Shown here: positions 26,111-44,790 of the stretch, piece by piece
Layout: each line of letters starts with the position of its first letter
Numbering within the stretch: the stretch's first letter is position 1
Origin: Hoplostethus atlanticus
Taxonomy: Eukaryota; Chordata; Actinopteri; Trachichthyiformes; Trachichthyidae
Assembly: GCA_034670405.1 (NCBI GenBank)
Contig: JAXDDX010000059.1
Span: forward strand, 2,035,001 to 2,099,000
Direction: 5' to 3'
Length of the DNA: 64,000 nt
Translations under genes and position numbers: made by a program
The notes under the pieces: model-generated
Seen by the model: the letters and a program-made list of their open reading frames with translations, nothing else
Told to the model about the DNA's origin: nothing
Database searches by the model: none

Positions 26111-28658
26111 AAATTAAAGAGAGAATTGAGGGGAACAACAGGGGGGGGGGGGGGGGGGGGAGGGTAACATATGTGCTGATCAATAGCTTTTTGTTTCTGA
26201 TGCTTCACGCACCGCGGACAACAATTGACATATTCACTCACTCCGCCCTGGAATGTCCTCCGCCTGGTCTTTGCGTTCTCGCTCTCCATGCCGGACCACG
26301 GTGAACCTCTGGGTGTGTTCGCAAGCGAGGCAGCGTCGCAGGCTCGTTACCAAACAGTGTGTGTGAGATCCACAAGGGCCAAACCGCATTGGTTCTGCCC
26401 GGGTCATGTTCCTGCATTCCTCTATACATGTGATCCAAAGTGATATGTCCTTGCAATCAAGTCGCCCATTGTCCTTGCACTCCTTCTCATGAACACTTCT
26501 CACAGAGGGAGCAGGGGGCTCAGATACTGGGAGAGACAGATCCTCTATTGATGAAGCCACCAAAATAGAACACTCCCTTTGTGTAATACTGTAGCTCCTT
26601 TGTGGGTGTAATGCACTGGAAAGCACATATGAGGTAGTGGACAGGGATGGAGCCAGCCATTTGACTGATGATGGGTTCCTGTTAACAAAATAAAGAGTGT
26701 GTGGCATCGGGGACATTGCACGGTCATGAAATACAATTAAGAAGGGTTGAAATGAGAGCAATGAAAGAGTGCCGGCGCTACTATAATAGCATGTAACGCA
26801 GCATTTTTGGCATTTTTTTTACTTGAATAGAAGCTTTACATGGTCCTTCATATGATGAGTAAAACCTACACAAAAAAATGCATTGTGATCAATCTGACCA
26901 TGCATGTTGTTTTTCTGAACAGACTTTTTCTCCAGTGACAATATTGTGAAATGTTTTTAGAGAATAGGCCCGTCGCTGGGTAACGCGTGGAGGGTTTCGT
27001 CCTATGATGTTCACGCGCCGTTTACAACTCAGCAGCCATCCAGTCACACCTCTCCTGCTGGTAAAGGATGCTGCTGCAGCGAAGCGGGGTGGACCGGTTG
27101 GACGGGCGTCGATGCCTTCGATGCGAGGTCAAAATAAGTGAATAACACAATTAGTGATAAAAGGACCACTTGTTCACCACGGCTGAGCATCTGACTTGAG
27201 AATGACATGTGGTCTGGGAGCACTAATGTACAATGTCACAAGGCATCGGGGTGCATCCCTTCCCTATCAATGGCAAAATGTGTTATCAGACTGTACTCGG
27301 TGTCCGTGGTGGTTGTTATTTTAGGAAACATCTGATATGATGCTAATCTAAGAAAACTAAGCGGGAACATCTCTCAGTTGGTGTATTTTGACTAGAAAAA
27401 TAATACATTTTGATCCACTATTGGATGGAATCATCTTCTTTTTTATTAAATATAAGCCGCTTATGTGTTACAGAGCACATTTATGAGGCTGCAAGAAGGT
27501 GTGGTGTGTTCTTCATGTTGCTAAATCTCCTTATTTGAAACTTGTGTGTATTTTAATTAAAACAAAATGAGAGCTCTCTGTTTTACACACAGGGCATCCT
27601 CTCCATTTGGCTAATATATCAAACTTGCCACCATTCCACAATCAAAAAACTATCCACCAAACACATAATAGCGTCCCCTGTCAAAGGCCACAACCCCAAA
27701 TACTCAGGCGTGTTTGCACATTACATACGCAACTCAGAAAGGAATACATGGCTTGATGAATCAGGCCCCATGATCTTCCTCTCAATCCCTCTATTGAGCA
27801 GGCATGTCCTCCTGAGGGGGGGGGGGGGGGGGGATGAAAAAAAAGAGGAGAGCATGCGTTTTAAATTAATCAATCCTTCTCATTTCCCCCTCTCCTCCTA
27901 GGCAGACAGACCTCTCCTGGAGGGGGGTCTGCGACAGCGGAAAAAAACACTGTCATCTGTTTTCATGGAGGTGGCAGAGGCCCAGCCGCTAGCTGTGTCT
28001 TGGCTGGGAGAAAGAAGAGAGAGGGGAAGAGAGAGAGAGAGAGTAGGGTGAAGAGGAATAGGGGGAAGAGGGGGAATGGGGGAGAGAGGAGAAAGGGAGG
28101 GAGGGAGAGGGGGGGAGAGCGGACAGAGGAGTGATGGAGGAGAGAGCAGGAGGCCACATGCTAGGAGTTGGGTTAGGATAACAGCCGAGGAGCATGGGAT
28201 ATGTTGGCCTCCATACGTGTACAAAGGCAGCTCACAGATGACAGTACAGTGGCATACCGGGCGCCGGTCCAGAGACTCAGCCCCCATGGGGAGAGTCTCT
28301 CTTTCACTCTATCCGAGTGTCTCTCTCTCACTCACTCTCTCGCGCTCTCCTCAGTCCCAACCCCCACTTTCACTCTTTCTCTCGCTAGAGCTCTCTCAAA
28401 AATCACTCAGTTTCTATTTCTCTCCCTCTCGTCTCTCTATTGTCATATTAGGAGCAGTATTATCCGATGTACTCTCTGCCCCGATGCCTTTCTCCACTGG
28501 TAGTCATACATTACATTTTGCCCTAATCAAATTAGATCTGCTCCGAGTAGTGGGAGGACTAACTCTCAGTGCAGACACAAAACAGACAACGCCCTCCAAC
28601 TGACATTTATTTTCTCAATAACTTGAGGCTTAGGCGAGGACAAGAGTATGGTAGAAGT

Positions 28659-28659
<1 letters not shown>

Positions 28660-28690
<31 letters not shown>

Positions 28691-28702
28691 CACACACACA
28701 CA
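28660..28702. repeat. CA dinucleotide microsatellite
   Basis: About 21 CA units with one CG interruption. Confidence 0.96.
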
Positions 28703-29472
28703 GAGCGTAAACAGAGTATTAACTAGGTTTAAGACAATGACAACAAACTCAGTGCGGGTTTCCCCAGAGGTGGATTTCTCAGAAAGACTATTGTTTGTCT
28801 ATGGCTCCTGTTTACAACCGCACCTGACCTTGTTGTCACATGGTGTGTCATTGTTGGTGTCAGTGAGTTAATGTGTGTGTGTGTGTGTGTGTGCTTGGTT
28901 GTGTGTGTTCGGGGCGAATGATCTTGAGCGTCTCTTACCCTTCTAAAAGTGCTGCACTGAACAAGAGCAGTGTCCAGCCCTCTGCAAGCTGCTCCCAGTG
29001 AATGCATTGACACCGATATGTGACATTTCAGGAACCTGGTCGAGACCGGGTTATGCATGCTTTTACCCTGTTTTAATTCTGTGCTGATCATCATTATCAA
29101 TGCTACCCACATGCCCAACCCTTGGCAGCCACCGCCACTGTTTATCCAGTCCGCCGAGCACATGAGCAGCCATAATGAACCCGAGAGCTCACTTTTCCTC
29201 TGAGTGGTTAGGTACTGCATTGTGCCTTCAGAGCCATCTGTGTTCCTCTCGCCACGCTCCAAAACTACAAGAAGACAGGGAAAGGCACCATTCATAAATA
29301 GTGTAATAAATAATGATACATAATAATAAAATAATGTGTTTCCTTGTCTCTGATGTTCATGGTCTGCTGCCGGCACTTCAGGCCATCATGACATCTGACC
29401 CTTTACCCTGCCCATGGCTAGCTTCAGCGGGTGAAGACACATTAGAAACTTTTGCACAACGTTTTGCATTGC

Positions 29473-29525
29473 GTTTACATTTTAGGCGTTTAACTGACGC
29501 TCTTACCAGGAGCAACTTACAGTGT
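29473..29525 (-). repeat. Teleost SINE/LINE-tail fragment, inverted
   Basis: TTTACATTTTAGGCGTTTAA then CTGACGCTCTTACCAGGAGCAACTTACAG is the reverse complement of the CTGTAAGTYGCTCTGGATAAGAGC...TAAATG tail seen on the plus strand at 3525 and 9341. Confidence 0.7.
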
Positions 29526-31329
29526 GTGAAACAGTAGAACTAGATCACCAACATTAAAGGAAACCGATAGTGATAATTTTCCTGTCACCCTAAAATAATC
29601 AGGCAAGAGAGATGTTAATATTTAAAAATATGACTCAAGGAAGAAGGTCAAAGGTATTTTATTTTGAGGTCATGAACAATTATCCTTCAAAAATTAGCTG
29701 CCCCAGAAGTTAGTTAACGTTGATTTGTATTGCTGATAATCGGGATTACGGGGATAAACGCTGTCTTGGAAACGGCAACTATGGACAATAAAAGGAGTAT
29801 TTTCAGCTTTTGCTCCTATTTGTTTCACTAAACTTTAAAATGAACACAAATCAGCGATATCACCCCAGATACCTAGGGCAGCCAAAATAAGTTGGTTAGA
29901 GGTTAAAAAAGGGTTCAAAGTGAAAATGCTCTACCAAATTGAAATACAACCCTGTGTCCATACGCCCATCATTGTTTATTTTCACTTTGCAGTCATTGAT
30001 ACGACTATGTCACAAGCCTGGGATGTTATAAGTGATGTTATATTCATCTTGATAGCAGCAAAGTAATCAATTTTGTATGAGCTCCAATATAATTTAAGTG
30101 GATAAATCAGGTCAAGTCTATTTCCCCCTCGAAAGACTTTTAGCCCGCAGTTATTTTGAGCAGTTTCATTCAGTATACAGATGTCTCCAGACTGGTTGGC
30201 TTCCCTTGGTCTGCATGGAAGGTAATAAACATTAGTAGCCAAACATTTCCAGGTAATCATTAACTTAAAACCATGAGTGGACACAGCTGAATTTTGGCCA
30301 CCGTCAGAGAGAACACATTGCGAAAACATGGCACTTTGTCTCCCCGAGGTACCCTGACAGGCTGATTTCTTTACCAGGAAATGGGAGCATAGGTGGGTGG
30401 TACATTGCCGTCCCCTGATGTGTTTCAAATAAAGTTGGACTCGAAGAGGTGGAATTACCTGTGAATTGCCCTCTGCGTTATTTTAAGAGTGCAGAGAGAC
30501 CAGGGAAGGATAGCGACTCTTCATGCGGGAGGTTAATGTGTGTCTGTGCTCACTTGTCAGATGTAATTGAAGGGAACAGCTTATGAAAATGAGGTGGCAG
30601 GGATGAGGTCTTTAATTAGATCAAGATCATGGACAGAAATGAATTAGAATCCCCACTCTCATTACCCACAGCAAAACTGGAGCAGCAAGACAGTGACTAT
30701 GTGGAGGGACACGTAAATATCTTCAAGACATTGTAATATATATATTTTTTGAGGGAACATTACTCAGACTAGCAGAATAGCAGACTACAATATACAAAGT
30801 TAGCCATGTTTCTCCCCAAATTAATGGATTTCATTGAATTTAAAAGGCATCTTGGTGTCTCAAAAGGGTTATTTGCTTCCATCAAGTTACTGGTGCCATT
30901 TTTGTGAGTACTCTCATGAATGTCAATTGCTCAATCTAGCCAATCTAGCTACTGTTGGCCAATACAACATTGAACTCATACGCCATCTAGTGGTGAGACT
31001 ATTGTCTGGGTTATTTGCATTTATAAAGAATAGGGGTGGTCAAAATAGAGGGTGAATAATAATTAAGACGTTTAGATAAGTGAATAAATTCCATTTGCCC
31101 TTTAATCTCATGATAGCCCGTGCTGCAGAGTTAATGGCATATCAGCATAGGGTCATGGACATACATGGAGTGGGGTACAAGGGTACATACATGGAGCTGT
31201 ACAAGGACAGGACATCATTATTCTTTAATATATACCGCAGGTGAATTAAATCACTCCAAGTTATAATGCGACATCCTTTATACTTGCACTGACCTTGAAA
31301 CTGTGATGTCCCATGTGATGTCATTCAGC

Positions 31330-31729
31330 AAAGCACACCGTCGCCTCTCTCTGGTAGGAGCGTAACAGCAAGTAAGAGCAGCAGTGACGTTCCCGAGTCC
31401 ACCTCACGAGCGTGGAGCGCGCAGAATTTGCTCAGCAGACCCCCAGCCACTTGGGTCGCCGACGAGCGAAGCCGGGCGCAGCAGCAGCAGAGTCGATCAT
31501 TCGTCACGAGCCATGTACGGATCTACGCAAACGCAAGGAAATGCGCAACGTTTCTGTACCGGAGAGAAGTGGAGCTAGTCAGCTTCTCCTACACGTGCAC
31601 CGGCCACACCAGAACGGTTGTGTTTTGATGGTTCGCAAGTAGTAGAGCACGCTGATCGAAGATTCATCATTTTGAAATACATCACCCGGAAATACAGTCT
31701 GAAGATTTAATTTCCCCTGTAGCCATTAG
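31330..31729 (+). promoter_or_regulatory. ctps1: CpG-rich promoter and non-coding first exon of ctps1
   Basis: CpG density rises sharply at about 31,385-31,630 relative to the AT-rich flanks. A TGACGT (CRE/ATF-type) word lies at 31385-31390, and I see no TATA box. The segment ends with ATTAG followed by GTGAGT at 31730, a good splice donor that would pair with the CCCAG acceptor at 32618, just before the start codon exon. The exact transcription start and exon 1 boundary are inferred. This is the usual arrangement of a housekeeping gene. Confidence 0.6.
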
Positions 31730-32633
31730 GTGAGTTAGAGTCGATTTAAAAACACATATCTAGTGTGTTAGCAAGTCAGCCAGAAGCTAAACTGAACCAC
31801 GCTCTTGCCTGACAAGGTTAGCATAACATCCTTGCTGCTGTTATGTATGTATGTATGTATGTTACTAAAACTGTACGTACATATTGGAAAAGTAGATTAA
31901 CCTTAAGTAACAATTATGGGATACAAGTACTTACGTATGAGTTTACAGTCTCTGTGTAAGTTATTGTACATGCCATAGCCGGCTTTGTTGATGGGATCTA
32001 CACATTCAAATTGTTTTAATGAAGTGTTATAGTCAAACCGCAGTCATCTACACTCTCCTGAATACTGCTCACATCCCGTTAGTTGTTGTTTCCCGCCATT
32101 GCATTTCCGCCTAAGGCATAGTGTATTCCAGTGTTGCATAACATACAATTTTTTGGACTTTCTTTGGACAAACGTCAAAATACAGTCACTATATAAATTC
32201 CCACTCTCTACTGTAGATTTTGTTGTATTGAATCATATGTTGCATAGGTTGGTTGTCCCACGAAGCAAGTTCAACATAGTCAGGACATGTTTTGCACTAT
32301 CCAAACTACAGAAATCTCGAGTAACCGCGAAGGTGTTTATCAACTGTCAAACCCAGGATTTTCCAAACCAGCTATGAGCGCGTTCACATAAAAAGGGGCG
32401 GGGTTTGTAACACATGGCCAATCGCATGCAACATAGACAGAGCCAGAGCAGCAGCACTTTGAAAATAAGGCACAATAATACTTTTGTTACATCAGTTCTC
32501 TGGCTCACAGTTAATAAAACAGGTTGAGTTAGAAAACCTCTTTATTTTTTGTGGAATCCAATATGTATTACAGGTTTTACTCAATGGAAGCATGACCTCT
32601 TGTCTGTTTTGTTCCCAGTTTTCACATACCACT

Positions 32634-39669
<7,036 letters not shown>

Positions 39670-40550
39670 GATTAAAACCAAGGTGTTTTCTTTTTCCTGT
39701 GCCCGTGTACCTCAGTATCTGTGGACTCGATGGTCAATGCAACGTCCACTTACTGAGCTGCATAGAAGGCCTGGAAAAAAATTTCCCACCAGAAACGTCT
39801 GATGCTGCAAAACCAAAATAGACTTTTTGAAGGGGTTTCGACTCTGATCGGATCACAACATGGTGTTAATACATCATACTCTCAGTTGTTTATGCCTTGA
39901 TTGAGTTATGAATGTAAAGGGGATTTGTTGCCAAGAACTCTGCTGGTGTTTTAGACTTGCAGCAATAAGCAAACACAGCAATGCTGTAATAATGTGTTTG
40001 TATGGGAAATGTAAGAAAAGATGTGATGCAAAAACGTGGTTGCACTGTTGAATGAAATAGTGGTAGACTTAAGGGAAGAGATGATCCTATGAACCTTGGC
40101 TGCATTGTCTTTCATCATTAAGACCATGATGCATGGGCAAATTATGAGGAGATGGATATGGGCAAAGTATTCTGCAGCATGGAGGGGAACTTCTAACTGG
40201 GTCAAACTATATCTGAATAACATGAATAACTATGGACTACAAGGAACAGAAATGTAGATGAAATACTGTTTACACTTGTTGGAAAGACTTATTTAACATT
40301 TTGTTTGTTTTCTGATTTGAAATGCTTTTCATTGTATGTCTTCACAATTTTTTCGTGATGCTTTCGTTATATATAAATGGATTTGTGCTGTTGGGTTTAC
40401 TATCAGCTTTCAAGTCACTTTCAGGCACTCTAAACTTCAGCGTCTATCTTATATGCCTCTCTGGTTTCAAATGACAATCTTGCACTGTAGTGCATGGTGT
40501 GTACAAATGTTTTCTTTGAATATGGGATTAAATTGGTAAACAAACTTGAA
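39670..40550 (+). other. ctps1: 3' untranslated region of ctps1
   Basis: AT-rich DNA follows the TAG stop without an open frame of interest. It ends at an ATTAAA poly(A) signal (40527-40532) followed by a GT/T-rich stretch (GTGAGTGTTTCATGTTTTTG), as expected for a cleavage site at about 40,550. The length of about 880 bases is inferred from this signal. Confidence 0.65.
40527..40532 (+). terminator. ctps1: Poly(A) signal of ctps1 (ATTAAA)
   Basis: ATTAAA followed within 25-45 bases by a GT/T-rich element. It is the best-supported 3' end before the next gene. Confidence 0.6.
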
Positions 40551-42176
40551 GTGAGTGTTTCATGTTTTTGTGGCGATGGATTGGACATGAATGTTCATGT
40601 TGTATAGGTCAGCATCATGACACTGAGTGTTTGCTGACATCCTCTCATAATGACAGCTGCACTCAGGTGACCGACAGGAAAAAAAATCTGCAATTAAGTT
40701 TACATTTTTGCATATAATGGTTCAATTCAAGCATCAAAAATATAAAAGAATGCAATTCAGTTTCTGATGGCAGTAATCTCTTCTCATATGATTGGTCAAC
40801 GCTGTAAGGTGGAAGAAAGCTTATAGTATGACAGCCAAGATCATACAACTGAACGTCAGACCTGAAGTTTATATCCAGAGATCATTAGCGTGTAACTATA
40901 ACATCAGCAAGTATCAAGTTATGGAAGTATAACACCTCAGCGTCAACACCACTGAGGCAGCGCCAGCAGGCGTTAGGTGTTCCCTCTAGTGACATGAATT
41001 TATCACCAGACTCGGTTACAGATTAGCTTGACTTTCTTCTATTATTCTTCTTCTTACATTCTTATACTTTCATGTGTTCATGCTTTGGTGGCTCAGATGT
41101 AGGAGAAACGTGCTGTAGTTGTATAATGTGCAGACTACATGAAAAACCCACTTCTTTCTCAGGGGAGTCACCTATTGAAGCTGGGCGGTGAACCATAACG
41201 CATTAAGAAGTTTCTGCTTTTCATCAGGGTGTGAGACTTTGCCAGTCAAAGTCGGAACGTTGAATGGGACATGCATGGCTACTCTCCAACACATACTGAG
41301 AAAATGACTTTTCCTTCATTAATAGCATTATTCTCAATCGATACAAACCAAAGCGAGGGGCCTTCCATCACATTAGGGGACTTTGTGACTAAAGGAGCCT
41401 TGATGTCATTACTAACTATAACAAAACCCCAAACAAACACTTCCCGTTACAGGAATGTATACCCTGAAGTTTTCTCGGTGTTTCCCAGGGGACTTAAAGT
41501 TGTATTGTTATCAACTTCCCTTTTAGGTGGCAGTTTACAGTAATATACAAGGGAGACTTTGTCTCACACCATATTTAATATGCTTGATAATGATGACACA
41601 TGTACTGACAACAGGAAGTTGCAAGGCTCGCGTTGATGTGATGAATGCAACAGCTACTTCCTTATATTCCTCCCCCCTCTCTCTCTCCCATATCTAGCCC
41701 TCCCTTTCCATCTGACAGCCCTCCTTCCTTCCCTCCCTGCTTCTGCTCTCGCCCCTCCTTTTGTCAAGTATCAACAGGCACAGGCAAACTTTAGAAGTCC
41801 CCACCCCTGTACTGCACACACACACACACACACCCACACACTCATAGAGACTCATGCACATGCTTACAGCAGCATTCAAGATCAGCAGCTCGGATTAGAA
41901 CAGCAAAAACTATACTGAAGTCGACTTTGTGGGCCTAACATTTCTACCCAGCTGCTCTCGTTGAGGATCTAAGGAGCCAGCATACTCAACATCTCATGCT
42001 GCAGTCGATCAGCTCTGTACGGGTGTTGGCCTGACCATGGACACAGACTGCTCTACTGTATGTGAGATTTATGAGGAGTGGCTGCTCCGGCTGTTTCCCA
42101 ACCCTGGGAGCGTCTAGGATAAGGAACCAGCCGGTCTACTGCAGGCTGTGGGCTGCCTAAGAGGAAGGACTCACTC

Positions 42177-42266
<90 letters not shown>

Positions 42267-42487
42267 GACCCTTTGGTGCCATCTCTCCAGCTGTTCACTG
42301 TATACCTCTTCCATCATTCCTGACCCTTCTCAGTACTACATTTATCATTCCTCTACTGTATCCTCCTCTTCTCTCAAGACTTTCTGCTTTCCTCCTCATA
42401 TTCCCTCTCCTCTCTCTATCCCTCTCTACTCCATCTCCACACTCTCCGTCTATCCTCCCTGTCTTCCCTCCCTCACTACCAGCAGCT
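40551..42487. other. Intergenic DNA and 5' region of rab42
   Basis: No exon was recognised until the rab42 start codon. A short CA tract lies at 41817-41833 and a CT tract at 42181-42263. TGCAG at 42263-42267, directly after the CT tract, could be the acceptor of a 5' non-coding exon, but no convincing matching donor was found upstream. The promoter is not resolved. Confidence 0.5.
42181..42263. repeat. CT dinucleotide microsatellite upstream of rab42
   Basis: About 41 uninterrupted TC units end in TGCAG, 220 bases before the rab42 start codon. They lie in the presumed 5' untranslated region or first intron. Frames across it (Ser-Leu or Glu-Arg repeats) are artefacts. Confidence 0.97.
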
Positions 42488-44060
42488 ATGGACCTAACTC
42501 TGTGGCAGTACCAGTTCAGGATCATCATGCTGGGGGACTCTACGGTGGGCAAGTCCTCCATGCTGAAGCGCTACACCGAGGACATGTTCCTCGAGTCCCT
42601 CAACGAGACAGTGGGCGTGGACTTCTACGTTCACTTCCTGGAGGTGCAGCCGGGGGTGAGGGTCAAGCTGCAGTTCTGGGACACGGCTGGCCAGGAGAGG
42701 TTCAGGTAAGGACAGATAACCGCCTTGTGACAACTAGAATATCACAAGCTGGGACAGGGATCGTTGGACTGGTGTCATCCAGCCCTCCATGATGTCAAAC
42801 CAGGAGAAGCCATGTTTGGGCACCCGGCTCGTGGTAAAACAGCATGTATGAAAACAGAGAGGGCCGTTCTCAGGATGAATATCTCATATCAGGCATATCT
42901 AGCGTACATGCAAATACACTGTCGTGATAAGCCGGGTCTCACACTGGAGCTCTTCAGCCAGTCTTCGCCTTACGCTGTGAGCGATGTGCGACCCATCGTC
43001 CTCCCTAACAAGTTCAATCTACGATGTGCGCAGAGGCGTTACGTTTTTACGCTCAACAAGTTTGATGAAAGAATCAGAAGTGATGTGTTTTATTGTTAAT
43101 AGCAGACTGTGCCCGTTTGCGTTCACTTCCTCTCTGCGTAGGTTTCTCCAGCCTGCCAATCCTGCATGAGTCAGCTAAACGCTCAGCAGTCTGTATTTCA
43201 CTTGAAGTCCCTTTCTGATGAAGAGGTGATATGAGAGTCACTTCCCTTTAATAGTCCCTTCGCTGGGTTTTGAGGAATTCAGTGACGTTTCTGTTTCTTG
43301 ACAGCTCCGTAATTAGGATGTGAAAAAACGCCGTGATTACCCCGTCGCTCGTAAAGACAGTCGCTCTTTCGCTCTGCTTATCTGGAAAGGTCAATGAAAC
43401 CCCTAGTCCAGAGAAACATCTGCTTATTTGCTCAGTGTAATTGGAAACATGGTTGATAGCTAAGTCCAACCTCTGTCACTTGGCCTGTCGGGTCCTACAA
43501 TGACAAACTGGGTTGTGGAGGTCACACATAGTTTGACTGTTTTGTGGAAATTCAAACCCCGCCCCTCTTTCTCTCTCTCTCTCTCTCTTTCTCCCTCTCC
43601 TTCCCCCAGGTCAGTGACCCGCTCCTATTACCGCAACTCCGTCGGGGGCCTGCTGGTTTTCGACCTGACCAACCAGGCCTCCTTTGACCATATTAAGGAG
43701 TGGCATGCCGAGGTGTGCGAGCGAGTCCAGCCACATAAAGTGCTGTTCATCCTGGTGGGGCACAAGAGTGACCAGGACGCTGAGGGGGAGAGGGTGGTGA
43801 AACGGGAGGAGGCCGTGAAACTGGCCGGACAGCTGGGGATGCCGTACGTGGAGGCCTCGGCCAAGACGGGCCAGAACGTGAGAGAGGCCTTCGAGCTTCT
43901 CGCCCGGCGGGTCTACCAGGGTCTTTTGAGCGGCGAGGTCGAGCTACGAGAGGGCTGGGATGGAGTCAAGTGCTCCGCCCCACAGCCGCTGCAGCTGCAG
44001 AGGACCAGCGTGGCTCCGCCCAGCAAGACCCCCGAGAACAGCAAGAAGTGCTGCGGTTAA
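42488..44060 (+). CDS. rab42: Rab42-like small GTPase, two exons
   Basis: A Rab-family GTPase acting as a nucleotide-dependent switch in membrane traffic. Exons are 42488-42705 and 43610-44060, GT-AG, splitting an Arg codon (phase 2), for 222 aa. Visible motifs: P-loop GDSTVGKS (16-23), switch I Thr41 in ETVGVDFY, switch II WDTAGQE (64-70), the guanine-specificity motif as GHKSD (123-127) in place of NKxD, and G5 ASAK (155-158). The C-terminus KKCCG carries a paired cysteine suited to double geranylgeranylation. The HK(S/C)D substitution, YQFR start and GWDGVK segment are typical of the Rab39/Rab42 branch. I choose Rab42 because taf12 lies next door in convergent orientation, as in human. The start ATG follows AGCAGCT and gives the expected N-terminus. 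Rab39 is the alternative. Confidence 0.88.
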
Positions 44061-44423
44061 CTAACTAACCCTGGACTGGTTGTGGTCTTTCATATTGCTG
44101 TAGAACCAAATCTGGACAGACTTTGTGGTGGGAGTTTACAGATTATACAACATTATATTTGTGTACTTTGTTTTGCACCCTGGTTGTGGAGAGGCAGTTT
44201 GAGCTTTGGGGAGTAAAAGAGCCATGTGATGGATTAGTTTGTTAAAAGAATCTGCATTCTGTGACTATGGATATGCAGGTAGAGTACTCATAAAACCTTG
44301 CAAATGTCCAAGGGTCTTCTGGTTGAAAACTGCAGTCAAACATTTCTTTTTGTGCCACAATACTTTCTGAGTTACAGTATCTGCTAATACAATTGTAACA
44401 TTTATCTTCGTAAAACAGGTAAA

Positions 44424-44429
44424 AATAAA
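44424..44429 (+). terminator. rab42: Poly(A) signal of rab42 (AATAAA)
   Basis: A canonical AATAAA 364 bases after the stop codon, followed by a T/G-rich stretch. A minus-strand AATAAA (44440-44435) lies five bases beyond it, so two opposite transcripts could end in the same 20 bases. Confidence 0.65.
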
Positions 44430-44475
44430 ACTGGTTTATTTGATGGTTTTTTTTGCCAAGTGCATAGTTTAGGAT

Positions 44476-44790
44476 TCACGCTGTCTGACGGGAGATCCTA
44501 AGGTGACTAATGGGGTCATTGCTTGCTTCAGTAGGGGCTGGGATTAGGACCACGGCCTCCATCAGTCCAATAATTGGTGCTACTGCTTCATTGAGTCCAA
44601 TAATAGCAGCGGTCTGAGCCACATTCAATGCAATAGATGCTAGAGATGATGATGTCACTACCCCATTCGATCCAAAAGCCTGGGCTACTACCTCATCCTC
44701 TCTGCCATTGGTGGGGACCACAGGAATCTCAAGGTCTACACTAGAAGGACCTGCTGCTTCTTCCTCAAAACCTTGACTGGTTCTGACCAT
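44476..44790 (-). CDS. Uncharacterised 104-aa ORF, possible last exon
   Basis: I do not recognise this protein. It opens at a strong Kozak context (CCAACCATGG) and runs MVRTSQGFEEEAAGPSS to a TGA at 44478-44476. A canonical minus-strand AATAAA lies 36 bases past the stop (44440-44435). The middle is acidic and then hydrophobic, with a repeated pattern AAIIGLNEAV, APIIGLMEAV, VLIPAPTEA about 10 residues long. An in-frame stop lies 16 codons upstream of the ATG; the intervening sequence (SYPEDPIPHPRLPT) is open. A good acceptor (TTTTCGCAG) lies at about 44884, and from it a second frame reads TDSDYDCGYESTVML for about 39 codons. This may be a real 3' exon, a retroposed fragment or chance. It sits tail to tail with rab42. 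Confidence 0.25.
   Translation of the reverse strand: MVRTSQGFEEEAAGPSSVDLEIPVVPTNGREDEVVAQAFGSNGVVTSSSLASIALNVAQTAAIIGLNEAVAPIIGLMEAVVLIPAPTEASNDPISHLRISRQTA

Larger units (their letters stand above)
26111..31329. other. Gene-free intergenic DNA upstream of ctps1
   Basis: No exon or RNA gene could be supported. Simple repeats comprise G homopolymers at 26141-26160 and 27816-27833, a purine-rich GGGAGA region at 28015-28150 and (CA)21 at 28660-28702. Stretches near 30590-30680 look like conserved non-coding sequence, with TTAATTAGATC and a second ATTAG core. Minus-strand frames at 26234-26761 and 28729-29376 are long but unidentified, and the latter spans CA-repeat DNA. Confidence 0.6.

Noticed and set aside
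28729..29376. 215-codon minus-strand frame
   Set aside because: It runs through a CA/GT-rich segment (THTTKHTHTHTH) and has no domain or splice context; likely chance.
31325..31642. Overlapping 60-76-codon frames in the CpG-rich region before ctps1
   Set aside because: Chance frames in GC-rich promoter or 5' untranslated DNA; they do not join the ctps1 frame.
42148..42792. 214-codon frame starting upstream of rab42
   Set aside because: It is a different frame from rab42 and begins inside the CT microsatellite; the rab42 frame carries all the GTPase motifs.
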